Origin: Isoetes taiwanensis
Taxonomy: Eukaryota > Streptophyta > Lycopodiopsida > Isoetales > Isoetaceae
Reading direction: 5' to 3'
NCBI GenBank assembly: GCA_021234155.1
Contig: JAJEKV010000027.1
Span: 9,025,448 to 9,089,447, forward strand
Length of the DNA stretch: 64,000 bases
Under the pieces are notes generated by a model. It did no database searches and was not told the origin of the DNA. It saw only the letters and a list, made by a program, of their open reading frames with translations. The translations under genes were made by a program, and so were the position numbers. Positions 44,421 to 55,182 of the stretch are shown piece after piece (position 1 is the stretch's first letter; the number at the start of each line of letters is the position of its first letter).

Positions 44421-44593
44421 AAAACTATGCTCCCCTTGTCAAATTTTACTCCACAAATCAATTACGGCAAAATCCCCTTCACACAAGAAATTGCTCCTTT
44501 CACAATGGTGTCGTTCTTTACCGACGATCACCAAATACCAATGGTAACAACTCCTTTTTCAATGGAAATTCTTGCCGATCAATGGTCTGTCGA

Positions 44594-44608
44594 GCACCTT
44601 GGTCGCCA
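44594..44608 (-). other. Element 3 putative primer binding site
   Basis: Minus strand TGGCGACCAAGGTGC a few bases after the LTR end; begins TGG as required for a tRNA 3' CCA, tRNA species not identified. Confidence 0.55.
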
Positions 44609-44611
44609 AAT

Positions 44612-44983
44612 TGTTAGAGCCTGGACTCTAACCTTGCAAGAAGGATGAAAAACCCAACAATCCAAGCTCAATCTATCAGATCAAGGCAATGCACAACACA
44701 AAGAATCCTCATCTCCATAGCTAGGTCAAGCAAAAACACTCTCTCCCAATACACCGTCTCTCTCTCTGTTCTTCTCTCTCTGCTCAGATAATACAGTCAT
44801 CATAATGGCCCCATAATGCATACGTGCAAATATCCTGCACTCGTGCATGTGCGTACATCACTCCATATACGGTATACTATCTTCTATACCACCTCAATAG
44901 TGGTGAATGTGGTTAGTGGTGACAAGTGTGGTGAGTGGTGACGAGTGTGGTGATGAGTGTGGTGAGTGGTAATCACCCCAACA
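44612..44983 (-). repeat. Element 3 5' LTR
   Basis: 372 bp, close match to 34611-34998; differs by microsatellite and minisatellite unit numbers and a few substitutions. Followed by AGAAC. Confidence 0.93.
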
Positions 44984-44988
44984 AGAAC

Positions 44989-45970
44989 ATTGAATGCATA
45001 CATACAAACATGTTGGATTTTTCATTTTGATACATACTGTAATTAGAGATGGAAGACTCCATGATTTATGATGGGGGCTGCAATACTTGTGACTGGCATG
45101 ATTATGAATATTTGGGCTGATGAGGTCTTAAATTTCTTTGCCACTACTAACCCAACTAGAATGTTATATACAACTGAGATTATCTCAAATGCGTTATCTA
45201 CATATAAGGACTATGAAGCATGAATGGTAATTGATGCAACTCTTTTTGGCCTAGAGTATAACAGCCATTTTCAGTTAAATTGGAATCTGCAAAGGGCTAT
45301 GGATATATTTGCTCTTACTGCGGCGCATCTCTCAGATTGGTTCTTGTTTTGATGCGAATAAAAAGCAATGTTCAATGTAGAAAAATATCGTGTAGTTTTG
45401 ACATTTCTAAAATAAACTCATGGACCGTTTTACCATCAATTTGAAGAATGTTAAGCATTACTATTCATATTTTTAACTTGAAGCTTGTTAAGCACTATCA
45501 TTTGCACTTTTATTTTGAAGAATGTTAAGCACTCCGAGAGACAATGAGAATAAGAAAGAATGAAAACAAACTACTTGGAACTTAGCTTATTCTTGCTACA
45601 AGTACGCTATGTTCTTTAATACTTGGGGGTTTTGTTGGAACTCTTGTTACAAGTATGCTATGTTCTTTAATATTGTGGGGTGTACTTGAATTTGTTACCG
45701 TGGTCTGTCCATATAACTTCCACTAATCAACATTGATGTGAAATAAAATCATTAACTAGTCTAAATGTTCAAAAGATTTCTTCATGGGCTAAACATGTGA
45801 ACTAAGTTTTAATTCATTCAAACTTGACATATGGCCGAAAAAACACATGGTATCTCTTATGCCCTTCAACAAAATTAGTTCTATTTGATTCCTCTATTTG
45901 TGAGTGCCAACTTTATATTTTGTACATTCACAAGATTATGTGACTTGCTCATTACTCCAACACATACAAA
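44989..45970. other. AT-rich DNA, no gene
   Basis: Contains a ~45-bp tandem duplication (TACAAGTA(C/T)GCTATGTTCTT, about 45598 and 45649) and GAAG(A/C)(A/T)TGTTAAGCA repeats at 45450-45540. No coding signal. Confidence 0.6.
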
Positions 45971-45984
45971 TTTTTTTTTTTTTT

Positions 45985-46216
45985 GAAGATAGATAGATAG
46001 ATAGTAGTTTTAACGTCACGCCACTAGGCAGCATCCAACTGGACATGTGACCACACACCACACTACATTGCTCGGTTGGGCCCTGCCCCCAACCACCTTA
46101 CATTGCGTCTGTTGAGATTTGACCCCCAACAGTACCGAGTGCGATTCTGGGCGATCTCGAACTCAAGACCACATTGCTAAGGAACTAGTGTGTTACCACT
46201 AGACCAAACGCCCAGA
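45985..46216 (-). mobile_element. tRNA-derived SINE
   Basis: On the minus strand the head carries a Pol III A box (TGGTCTAGTGGTAA, about 46192-46205) and B box (GAGTTCGAGATC, about 46152-46164), followed by an unrelated body and a (CTAT)n tail. An oligo-A (plus strand T-run 45971-45984) ends the tail. The body is shared with 26685-26822. Confidence 0.85.
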
Positions 46217-46299
46217 CGCAAGGTGGGTTTTATATTCATAAATTAGATAAGATACATCAAAATATAATAGGACTCCAGAGGAGACCTATTAACAAAAAG

Positions 46300-46781
46300 T
46301 AAATCCTCCATATATGGAGGTACAACCTGATTTAAGATAATTAGATAGGACATATTCGGGTTGCCAGTGTCTGTGTTCATAGATCAGCATAGAAAATTTA
46401 ACCAGTCACATAGAACACTCCAAAAAAGCATAGCTATTCCTGGGATAGCTAAATGCTAAAATTGAACTTTAACTGTTTGCTTCGATCAGATCCTGCAAGG
46501 ATAGGTCAGAAACTCTGGAGTTGCCAAAAACACTAAGCATTTCGTCCAGCTCATCAGTAGTGTATGAGGTGAAGTCCATCAGCATAAGTACTCGGGCTTC
46601 CCTCCTCTATTGCCAGTGGTGAAATAGAGCCTCAAACATAGGCTTTAAGCTGTTGTGTCTCCAAATAGCCTGTTTATTAAGCAGCTTCTTAATGGCCCTG
46701 GCATGAATCACCTCTTGTTTAAGCAGAATCATATTTTCTTCCATTATAATCCTTGACAGCTCTTCCACTGCTACCAGGTGA
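46300..46781 (-). pseudogene. LINE tail region
   Basis: 3' part of the LINE described next. A frame at 46607-46852 (SRIIMEENMILLKQEVIH) follows the RT zinc-binding frame and probably belongs to it after a frameshift near 46800. Confidence 0.5.
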
Positions 46782-47905
46782 TCAGAGCCTCGCGGGGGGG
46801 CTCCCATTTGCAGCATCCTCCTCTGATGATCTGTGAAGAACACCATTAACATCTGTTAGAATTGGAATAAAAAAGTGATATAAACCTTGGAATTTCCCTA
46901 TCCGATCCCAAGCTTTGTCATATTTGGCCCCTTTGGCAGTTTTATGGGCAGTGGCTGTATCTTGTATCAGACTCCAGAGCTTAGCTTTTATCCACTGCAG
47001 ATTAATAGATTTCTTTTCAATGGCCACCAGATTTCTATGTTTCCAGATAATCCAACATGTTAATATTCTGCAAGTGTTTGTAACCCTGGAGCTACCATTT
47101 AGAAATTCAAGGAGATTTGCAGGTGCCCCAAGGTTAAGTTGTGAGGTCCATGTCCAAATTTCAGCAATTTTTGAACATAAGAAAACACGGTTCGAGTCTT
47201 CTGTCATTCCACATCCCAAGGGGCAAAGATTGGAGATATTACTATCATATTTGGACCTGGAGAGATTAGTCTGAAGACTTTGATGCAACAAAATCCATCT
47301 GAAGGTATTAATCTTTGGTGCTCCATAGTTTTTCCAGCCTTTAGCACATACTGAGGCTAAGGTGTCTTCATCGCAAGGCCAAAGGGAACATGCCCTTGAT
47401 TGTGTGTTACCCAAAAGAGCACTGTATATGTCCTTAACTGAATAGGTCTCCTTATTATTTAGAGTCCAACTGTTGGAGGCAGCTGCAATATCCTGAAAGG
47501 TGTTAACCAATCCCATAATCTTTTTGAAAATCTTTTTATCCAAGGTTGAACCTTTTATTCTTTGTTGTACTTCCTCTCATGTAGTCCATCTGCTGTCCTC
47601 CTCACATCACAAATCCCCAAAGCACGGATAACCTGCCATAAACCACTGCATGTATTTCTGTGGGTGTTGGAGGGCCAAACATCCAATTGTTTGAGGAGCC
47701 AGATCAGGGTGCCAGAAAATTTTAATGCCCCTGCATCTAGCATCTACCATAGGTGGTCTGTAGCAAAGAGACGCCTGATTCCAGGCTTGCAACATTCTCC
47801 TAATAACTGGGGAAGTATTTGAGCATGGAACTAGTTGAAAGAAAGCAGAATCAGGGAGGCAATGCTTTAGTGTTTTGCTACCAACAGGGTGGGATTCCTC
47901 CACCC
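46782..47905 (-). pseudogene. L1-type LINE, 5'-truncated, RT zinc-binding domain
   Basis: Frame 46782-47543 has the reverse-transcriptase zinc-binding domain: YSVKDIYSALLG, GWKNYGAPKINTFRWILLHQ, LCPLGCGMTEDSNRVFLCSKIAEIW, CWIIWKHRN. Upstream in another frame (47607-47903) are QAWNQASLCYRPP and CRGIKIFWHPDLAPQ, the part between the RT and zinc-binding domain. Truncated at about 47905, as usual for incomplete target-primed reverse transcription. At least one frameshift near 47,550. No endonuclease or RT palm is present. Confidence 0.8.
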
Positions 47906-47934
47906 AATATCTATGTTAAATTCGAATTATATCG

Positions 47935-48285
47935 GTGTTCATTTTCAGGTTAAACTCAAATCATATAGGTTTAGGAATAAGGTTAAAAAAGGAAGATATT
48001 GGATATTTAGGAATAAGGTTAAAAAAGGAAACCATCATTCAATTAAATTGGGATTATGTCTATTCCAAAATCGCGCCGTATAAGCATTTTATTGACCATT
48101 ATATTGAATTAACCACACTTTTGCACTGTGTTCATTTTCGGGCTAGGAAGATGCATTTTACGTTAAAATGCAAAGGCATTCAAATATCCGATGCAAATGA
48201 CCCATATTATGACAGAATGTTGGCAATAGAAAAAGCAGGAAATTGCTTATTAATTCGCACATTCACGGACGACAACGAAATCTAA
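47935..48285 (+). pseudogene. Uncharacterised open frame
   Basis: 116 codons; begins with two copies of IRLKKE(D/T)I from a tandem TTTAGGAATAAGGTTAAAAA repeat (47960 and 48006), then a section LLHCVHFRARKMHFTLKCKG. No family recognised. Could be an exon or chance frame. Confidence 0.25.
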
Positions 48286-48356
48286 ACATTGAAATTGTAA
48301 TGCTTTACGAATAAATAACAGCAAGCAAGTAGCTACAAAACAGAGATTTTCGTGGT

Positions 48357-48380
48357 TCAAATCGCGCGTGGCGCGATTTG
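48357..48380. repeat. GC-rich palindrome (AAATCGCG family)
   Basis: Arms CAAATCGCGC / GCGCGATTTG around GTG. Further members: 49676-49696 and 52043-52063 (arms AAATCGCGCC / GGCGCGATTT), degenerate copies at about 51821, 51898, 52011, 52130, 52149, 53402-53424, 59166-59185, 59793 and 59848-59869. Confidence 0.85.
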
Positions 48381-48977
48381 CTTGGCATAAATAACGCATT
48401 ATAATAGAACATAAACTTAAAAACTAATCCGATTCATCGTCGGTATTTAGCCGCAGTGATCCTCGAGATCCTGTCGATCATGAACAAACCATGCTCGGAT
48501 TCCATATAAGATGGATTACAACATCAAAGGGATCGGGATAGAAGCGGGCCGGGATTCATAGCAACGACATCAAGCCAGTCCACGAAGTTCTATTTCTAGC
48601 TTCGCGGCACTGCGAGAGGTCCATGGTTCATCTTCGCGGTAATAGAATGTGCCATAATAACAAGCGATATGAGGCCGAAGCCGATGGTTTGCCAATTTCA
48701 TGCATACCTATTTATACACACCTAAATTATTGGCCAAGATATACATACAAATTATTGCAAGTATAGCAAACCATACACATAATATAAAAAACAATACCAT
48801 ACCAGGAACCAATAATGTTGATATAAGAACACAATATATATTCAAAACCTTTAGTGTAAAAAGTATATTTCATATTCAAAACTTTTTGGAAAGTGTATTT
48901 CCTGTATACATATATATCAAAAAGTTCCCTTTCTAGAAACGATTTTCTCAAGGTCCCTCAATTTCCCACTGTCCAGA

Positions 48978-49645
48978 TCAAGGTTGGGTTATAGTGTTTG
49001 TATCTCTTCGACCGTTTTTTTCCGAAGCTATTTCTGCGGGGACACTAACAAAGCGAAGCGAGAAGTCATCTTTGTCAAAATCTTGAGGATGATAGGGTGG
49101 CGGATTCAATGATGTGGACTGATTGAAGCAACACTTTAGAGCGTCATCATCCACCATGATCATGCCTTCCTTATCCTCAACACCTAGGGCATCCATCATG
49201 TTGCGCAAGCATTTCACAAAAATATCTTTTTTACACAATGGTTCTTTAGGGTTTGTGAATGAATCACATTTGCTTTGATCCCGGATGGGCGCCCAATTTC
49301 TATTTAGCTTTCGGGCACTACTTTCAAAACATCCTATATATTTCTATGCTCCATAGATGACCAAATTACTGTAAAAACAGTGAAGGCCTGGTCCAACATC
49401 TCCTTCAGATAAGGGCGCGGGTAAACATATTTGGTACGTGTCTCAAATGGTTGTTGCGCATACCATGACTTTTCAAACGTTGCTTTAGGTAACGTTCTAC
49501 ATAGCACACCATTCAAATCAAAGACCAGTACTTTTGGGGAAGCCAAATCATTTACGTAAGGAGAACAATAGCGTATGAGATAAAAAGAAATGGAAGCGGA
49601 AAAAGCAAAAGCGGTAGCGATTTCAAGAATGATGCATGTCAACAT
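48978..49645 (-). pseudogene. FCP1/HAD-type phosphatase-like gene, decayed
   Basis: From ATG 49645: a hydrophobic N-terminal segment (possible membrane anchor), then KVLVFDLNGVLCRT, the HAD motif I of the FCP1/NIF family, with Asn in place of the second catalytic Asp. RPYLKEMLDQAFTVFTVIWSSMEHRN follows (motif II WSS). A stop or frameshift near 49,330 breaks the frame; NRNWAPIRDQSKCDSF reads in another frame, and from 49238 CKKDIFVKCLRNMM, MIMVDDDALKC (motif III DDD/K region) and NPPPYHPQDFDKDDFSL complete the domain. Loss of the second Asp suggests a non-catalytic member; frameshift means decay, or an intron not recognised. Confidence 0.65.
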
Positions 49646-50137
49646 AATTTAAAAATATGATCTCTAGGTAACTCTAAATCGCGCCAGGCGCGATTTCTAT
49701 ATGCTTGTAGTTTGAAAAATGCATGGATATCAAAAAAAGGAAGATTGTTACGATACCTTTCTTCTTCTTCATTCCCTGGTGTATATTCTTACATTGCGTC
49801 CTTATTCTGAGTTGTCTCCGTGCGATAGAAGCACCAACCACATCGGTTGAGATGCATGCGATGTGAACTATGCTTGATAGTTCATTTACTCTTTCTGGCT
49901 AACGGTTAGTGTTTTCAGATTTGATGTCCGCTTCATCATCAATATTGTTATTATCATCATCCTTGTTAGCTTCATCCTGATCTATATTTTCATTTTCATG
50001 GATGTTCCGCGAACGCGTCGATATGTACATGTTGATCCGGGTGCTCTTCGATTTCATCCATCATGTTTTGGCCAACAAATAGCTTTCTCAAATTCTCCCG
50101 TTCCTTAAGCAAATCTGCGGTATTTTTCGCCTTAGAG
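49646..50137. other. Spacer with palindrome
   Basis: Contains the palindrome at 49676-49696; no coding signal seen. Confidence 0.45.
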
Positions 50138-50455
50138 CTAGAAGCTTTGTTTTTGCAATTTGCCGATTGGTCCCCTAGGTGCTTCCTCTAGTACTTTCTC
50201 AAAGAAGAGGTCCAAAAATTCTGGCGAGATCATCGGAGACGGCGCTCGACATTTCCTTGCTAACTTCAAAGCTTCTCTACCGATGTAACCTCCAGCGTGA
50301 AGTTCCCAAAAAGTTGTTCCCAATGGACAAAATGCTTCAATGAGGTCTTGGAAAAGGTCCATAGAGAACCCGTTCTTGTTTAGCTTCCCCTTATGTGAAG
50401 TTAAGAGCTCATACTTAATGTGGCCCACAAGAATTGGGTCGTCCTCGTTTTTCAT
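50138..50455 (-). pseudogene. DNA methyltransferase-like fragment (N6/N4 type, possible)
   Basis: 105 codons. The segment SMDLFQDLIEAFCPLGTTFWELHAGGYIGREALKLARKC matches, in spacing, the C-terminal motif X/I of amino-methyltransferases (helix, P-G-x-x-hhD-h-aG, then AAhxhxRxC). The key FxGxG is HAGGY here, and no DPPY motif was found nearby, so the match is weak. Lies downstream of the ParB-like fragment on the same strand, an association known in phage and bacterial ParB-methyltransferase proteins. Confidence 0.25.
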
Positions 50456-52261
50456 CCTCTTCTTCCTCTAACTCTTCCACGACCTGGCAGCCTTCCCCTT
50501 GTTTTCTTGCTCCGGATAGAAGGCGTTTTAGCATTATCGTTCATCTAGCCCGATAGCACTGCCATGCTAGTTTTTCTCCATCTGTTTTTCCCTTAAGCCT
50601 TTCATATTCCTTATCATCCATCATGGCTATCATAATAATAAGCACATGAGAAATTTTACTTCTTTGTCTTTGAAGTCAACGTCCTTGTTTTCATCTATGA
50701 GGATCGCTTTTTCAGTATGACTTTCACGCATTCTAAGTCATTTGCAGCACTTAGAGCATATGCATAGGACATGTCGGAGGGACATATAGTGGCGATTGTG
50801 TAATTCATTTTAAATGCGTGCAACCAGCGCATATGTTGAAGAGAACGTATTATAGTCTTCAAGCGACCATCCGGTGCCTCGGCTATCAAGTAACGAAGAG
50901 TGTGATATCATGGGGACCTTCACCCACTTCTGGCAAGGCACACTTGAAACCAGTGGAGACTTGATAAAAAAACGTGGATTCCGTCTCCGGGGTCTGCTTC
51001 ACCAGCGACTTTTTCGTTTCAAGTCGGATGCAACTTTTGTGTGAATCCCAATGATCTTTGCAACGTTCTTCAACCTGGCTTTGCTTGACAAAGTCCTTGG
51101 ATCAAAATACATACTTCTTTAGGTGCGTCGTTGGAGCGTTATACTTTTGCATGAGTCCTAACTCCGACAAGCGACCACTCTCCTGTAAGCCTTTGTAATT
51201 CCTCACCAAGCGCCTTCTTGAGCACTCTAATATTTTTCATTTCGTTGCATGCATCTTGAATGATTCCATAGCCTTTCTTTTGCCGGGTTTTCTTGTAAAG
51301 GATTTCCTTTACGATTAACCTATCCGGGGATGAGATGAGTTCTTGATCTTCCAATCCACGGGCCTTCCTCATCTCTGTTATATGGATATCAAAATTGATG
51401 TGTCAGCGGGAGGAAATCTTCCTTGTGAATCGGCAACTTCTTCTCCACGTGGCGTCCCGAATTCATTCCATTTCTCCCAAACCGAATAAAGCAAAAACTA
51501 TCTTGCATGCATCCTTGGAGTGCAGTTGGTTCTTGGCCGGCGTCACCCTTTTCATCTCCTTTTTTTTTTCTTTGTTAAGGTGCTCTTGGTCTTGTCCTAT
51601 ATTATAGTCGACTAAGTGTCCTTTCCGGCAACTTGAATTGGCTTTTTTGGACTGGCCATCTGGTGCGGCATTGGCTTCCCATATTCAATCCACTTGGTTC
51701 GAGCATGCCGGCGTTGCTCTATATAGGGACTGCAAGGAATAACCGTTAGCTTCATAATCGTGAATTCAAACAATCCTTCTAGTTTAAAATCCGCCATGCA
51801 GCGATTTCATATTAGAAGGCAAATCGCGCCGGTAGCGAATTGCCTTCTCTAAATAACAAAGGATTTTTGGAATGGTAGGCGTTTCTGCGTCCTATCGCCA
51901 AATCGGCGCTGGCGATTTCATAATAGAAATACAACTTGCCCGCCCTTGATTTGCCTACTTTGAGGAGAAGCGGCTATCTTCAGGGCGACCATGTCTCCTC
52001 GGGCTAGGCAAATCGCTGGCGTGAATTTTGTATTCTAATATGAAATCGCGCCAGGCGCGATTTGCTTATTTGACGAAAAACATCTACCATCCTGGAACCC
52101 TTTGCTATTTAGAAAGGCAAATCGGCGCTGGCGGTGCCTTCTACTATGAAATCGGCGGCTTGGCGCTTGATTTAAAAATCTGAAAAATAAAAATGTAGGA
52201 AGAGAATTACCTTTTGTATAAGAAAGTTTTTCCCATGTTATTTAGGAGTGCGCTTATTTAG
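50456..52261 (-). pseudogene. Fragmented minus-strand coding remnants
   Basis: Several short frames on the same strand (50695-50889 with HMRWLHAFKMNYTIATICPS; 51139-51372 with KGYGIIQDACNEMKNIRVLKKALGEELQRL; 51612-51797 with TVIPCSPYIEQRRHARTKW) look protein-like and may be exons or decayed pieces of one gene linking the ParB-like and methyltransferase-like parts. Palindromes and their degenerate copies cluster at 51821-52170 between pieces. Confidence 0.3.
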
Positions 52262-52680
52262 CTAGTTCGGCAGGGTGTTGTTGAGCAGCTCGGGGAACCG
52301 CGGGTTTAAGCGAATAAAGCTTATAGAACAAGCGATTCCCGTATTACGTGCCTTCTTGATGAGAATCTTACGGGCCTCTATTGAATGTTGGCCATCTATT
52401 ATCATAAAATGTATGTACGGGTTCTCGATGAAGTCCTCCAGCTTTTGCTCCAAATGATTACCTTTTTGTTACGGTATCGTATGGCACTACATCGTAGGCA
52501 TTGGCACACACACGGATTTTCGATCATCTTTGTTCAATATCTCAAAGAGTCTTTGCTTGTCATACCTTACGCTAATATAAATTGCTTTAGTGGACACGAA
52601 AAGCACATCCCGCGTTATTTGGATAAGGTGAAGGCGAGGCCCGGTGGATACTTGTTAGGCATATTTCTTCAGTTTGCTCA
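52262..52680 (-). pseudogene. ParB/Srx-like domain fragment (possible)
   Basis: The minus strand reads HFMIIDGQHSIEARKILIKKA, the h-h-DGxHRhxA core of ParB N-terminal/sulfiredoxin-like domains (usually hhDGHHR). Preceded in the same frame, across stops, by RLHLIQITRDVLFVSTKAIYISVRYDKQRLFEIL. The family binds or cleaves DNA in bacteria and phages, often fused to methyltransferases. This copy has internal stops. Confidence 0.4.
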
Positions 52681-53353
52681 TTGCCTCCAAGCGCACGGCC
52701 TTGTCATCGCGTCACTTGTAAGGCCTGCTTTGTCATACATAGTTTCCACGCCTTTAGAGCTAGCTTCTTCCTTATCCTTCCTTTGCACGTAAGTAGACCT
52801 TTGCGGGGGCCTCGTGCTAATGGCTCGTCGAGCGGTAAGCCCCTCGCATATTCTTCTAGGAGTCAATGGCTGCATTTGTCGACCAAATTTGAAGAGGTTA
52901 TCGGCCATGTCGTGCGATCTTAAAAGCGGTCTCTTTAAAAGAGCTTCGCCTTGCATCGATTGATCTTCTTTAGGCTCTTCTTATGTTTTGGCCCACTTCA
53001 ACTAGCAGAGCGAGAAAAGAATCGTCACACACTTCGCATGTAATAAGAATTCCCTGCTTCTTCATTTGATCAGTCTCTCTTAACCTTGACATGAATATGA
53101 GGTCTGTCTTCCCACCAGTTTTGAATATCTCCACATACCATTCTGACCCCTCTATAAGATCTTCTTCTGGACATGGAGGTTCTACCTGAGCCTTTATTAT
53201 TCCAGATGTATCTTCTAACGTCAATACATGCTGCAGGTCTGTAACAGTAACATCTTCATCTGTCCTTTGCTTTTTCTGGGCTGTAGAGGTCTCGCCTTGC
53301 TTGGTCCTCCCTCTTTTGATTGTCTTTTGTGATCCTGTGAAATTACAGCACAT
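52678..53353 (-). pseudogene. Uncharacterised minus-strand coding remnants
   Basis: Frame 52970-53353 (127 codons) starts with a basic KKTIKRGRTKQGETSTAQKKQRTDED region, then EEDLIEGSEWYVEIFKTGG and ITCEVCDDSFLALLVEVGQ. Frame 52678-52956 follows (RSHDMADNLFKFGRQMQPL). Likely the 5' exons of the ParB-like gene; no family recognised. Confidence 0.3.
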
Positions 53354-53957
53354 GGGTTAATCTTTTAATGCTCAAATATATGCTGTCGACACATATGCAA
53401 CAAAAACGCGCTTGGCGCGATTTGAAAATGAATACACAGCAAGTTCATTTAGTTTATTGGGGTCAGGGGCGGTAGCATTTTGTCCCAAAACCAAAATGCA
53501 ACAAATACTGGCGCTTAGGCGCTTAGAAAGTGACACGAAAGATAAAGAAACTAATGTAATGCCTAATTAAAGCTGCGCCCGGTTTTTGTCGAATCAAAAT
53601 GCTCGGGACACAACTAACTATAAAAAAATGCAACTTAAAGAGTTGAATCTTCATCGGAGGGACACAACTAACTATAAAAATACAACTAGCTACTTGAATC
53701 TTGTTAACTAAGTATACAAGCTTCAAAACAAAGACATACAAAGATTAAAAGAGAAACCAACATGTACACATTAAGCATTTGTTTCCATACATTTTTGGGA
53801 CATATGAACTCAAACATTAGAGGACACATGCTTCTTATTGGATAATAACTATATTATTACAGAAAAACATCCTAAAAACCTAACAAAAAAAAGGGACACG
53901 AAATCAATTCTGTAACAAAAAGCGGATCAATTACACGGCGCTTGTTGGATTTGTGCT
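53354..53957. other. Spacer with duplicated segment
   Basis: GGGACACAACTAACTATAAAAA occurs at about 53606 and 53658 in a ~52-bp duplication; degenerate palindrome at 53402. Confidence 0.55.
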
Positions 53958-54056
53958 TTACGCTTGTTCAAGAACCTCGTGCTTGGATTTGTGCTTTGGT
54001 ACGTGCCGCCCACCTCTACCAGCGCCTCGGCCGCGGCCAGATCCTCTAGACGCCAT
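53958..54056 (-). CDS. Small Arg/Gly-rich ORF (possible first exon)
   Basis: ATG at 54056, 32 codons: MASRGSGRGRGAGRGGRHVP then KHKSKHEVLEQA, stop at 53958. GC-rich island in AT-rich DNA. RGG-type repeats bind RNA or nucleic acids. It may be the first exon of the minus-strand gene whose remnants follow. Confidence 0.35.
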   Translation of the reverse strand: MASRGSGRGRGAGRGGRHVPKHKSKHEVLEQA

Positions 54057-55182
54057 AGAACTGCAAGTGCGGATAATATGAGACTGGGATTTTGGTTTAA
54101 ACTTATATGTATGCGTTCATAATCTAGGCCGTCAGATTTACAACCGTAAATTCAAATTAGCGTCCTTTTAAATTTATACATTTAATTAACCGCCGTCCCC
54201 GCTCATTTACAAATTTAAATTGTGTTTTTCTTTTTAGTGCAATTTCAAGATAACAATTAATTATTAATTTCAAGAAACGCATATGTGGCAATCTACATTA
54301 GGGCGGATTTGGGGTCTCAAAATGGCCCTTATCTTGGATGCCGAAATTCCACGTCATGTTTCTCGACCAATGATGTTTTGCATTTTTTTCCAAAGTCGAT
54401 ATTAGTTGGCAAGTAGAAAGAGGAGCAGGCTTACTTGGCATCCACATGGCGAAATTTCATAGGACATGTTTGTGCATTCATTGCAACCTTAATGGCCCGC
54501 ATTTTTTCGAAAAATCGTGTCGCGGACCAAAATAATGGCTACTTTTCCGCCCTCATCGTGCACATGCCCACATGCACCAACCACTTTTTCAAATTTTGGC
54601 ACCAAGATTTCCATTGTTCATATTAAGCCGCTCGTGCATCCTCTCAGCCTCCGCTCTTCATTTGGAATCCAAGTCTCCAATAGTGTCGTGTTTTTTGCGG
54701 GCGAGCATAGAGTTAAGCAACAACGGGCGAGGCGATGTCTTGGACAAGCAAGCGTACGTTACATGCCATGTTTTTACTACCCAAATTTTCATTCTGAAGT
54801 TTTCCTACTTTTCAGCTCTTCCCATTCATCGTATTGCTCCCTGCCATTCATTCTTACAATTCAACGACCGATCTGTATCTCTAATTGCATCCATCATTGC
54901 TTCTAGTACTCCTACATTGCTTCTGCAGTTCATCACTTACAAAACAATAAAGGCATGACGGTGGAAGGATATCTATCCATAGGCTTGTGGGTGAGAATGC
55001 TATCCTTAACGAAGGATGACTATGGAGTTACATCGCCGGAGGCGACATTCATCACATAATGAATATGTAGAACTATAGGGTTCAAAATAAATGCTATGGA
55101 TAGTATATTGCAAAAAACAAAAAGGGAAGGGAGGGGGGGGGGTTTGAAGAGGAGGATATTTGCAAATTTGCACCCTCAATAA

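Larger units (their letters stand above)
34611..44983 (-). mobile_element. Element 3: decayed Ty3/gypsy retrotransposon
   Basis: LTRs at both ends (TGTTAGAGCC...CACCCCAACA on the plus strand) and target duplication AGAAC. Minus-strand order: 5' LTR (right), gag, protease, RT, RNase H, integrase, 3' LTR (left). No chromodomain seen. Pol is broken by stops and frameshifts, and a 3.3-kb TIR element sits between gag and protease. It inserted into the AT-rich DNA just downstream of the LINE 3' end. Sequence and LTR length (about 0.4 kb) differ from Elements 1 and 2, so it is another lineage. Confidence 0.93.

Noticed and set aside
53958-54056. Arg/Gly-rich N-terminus resembling a histone H4/H2A tail (SGRGRGAGRGG)
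   Set aside because: The similarity is only GRG composition; no histone fold follows in any frame within reach, so I call it a generic RGG peptide.
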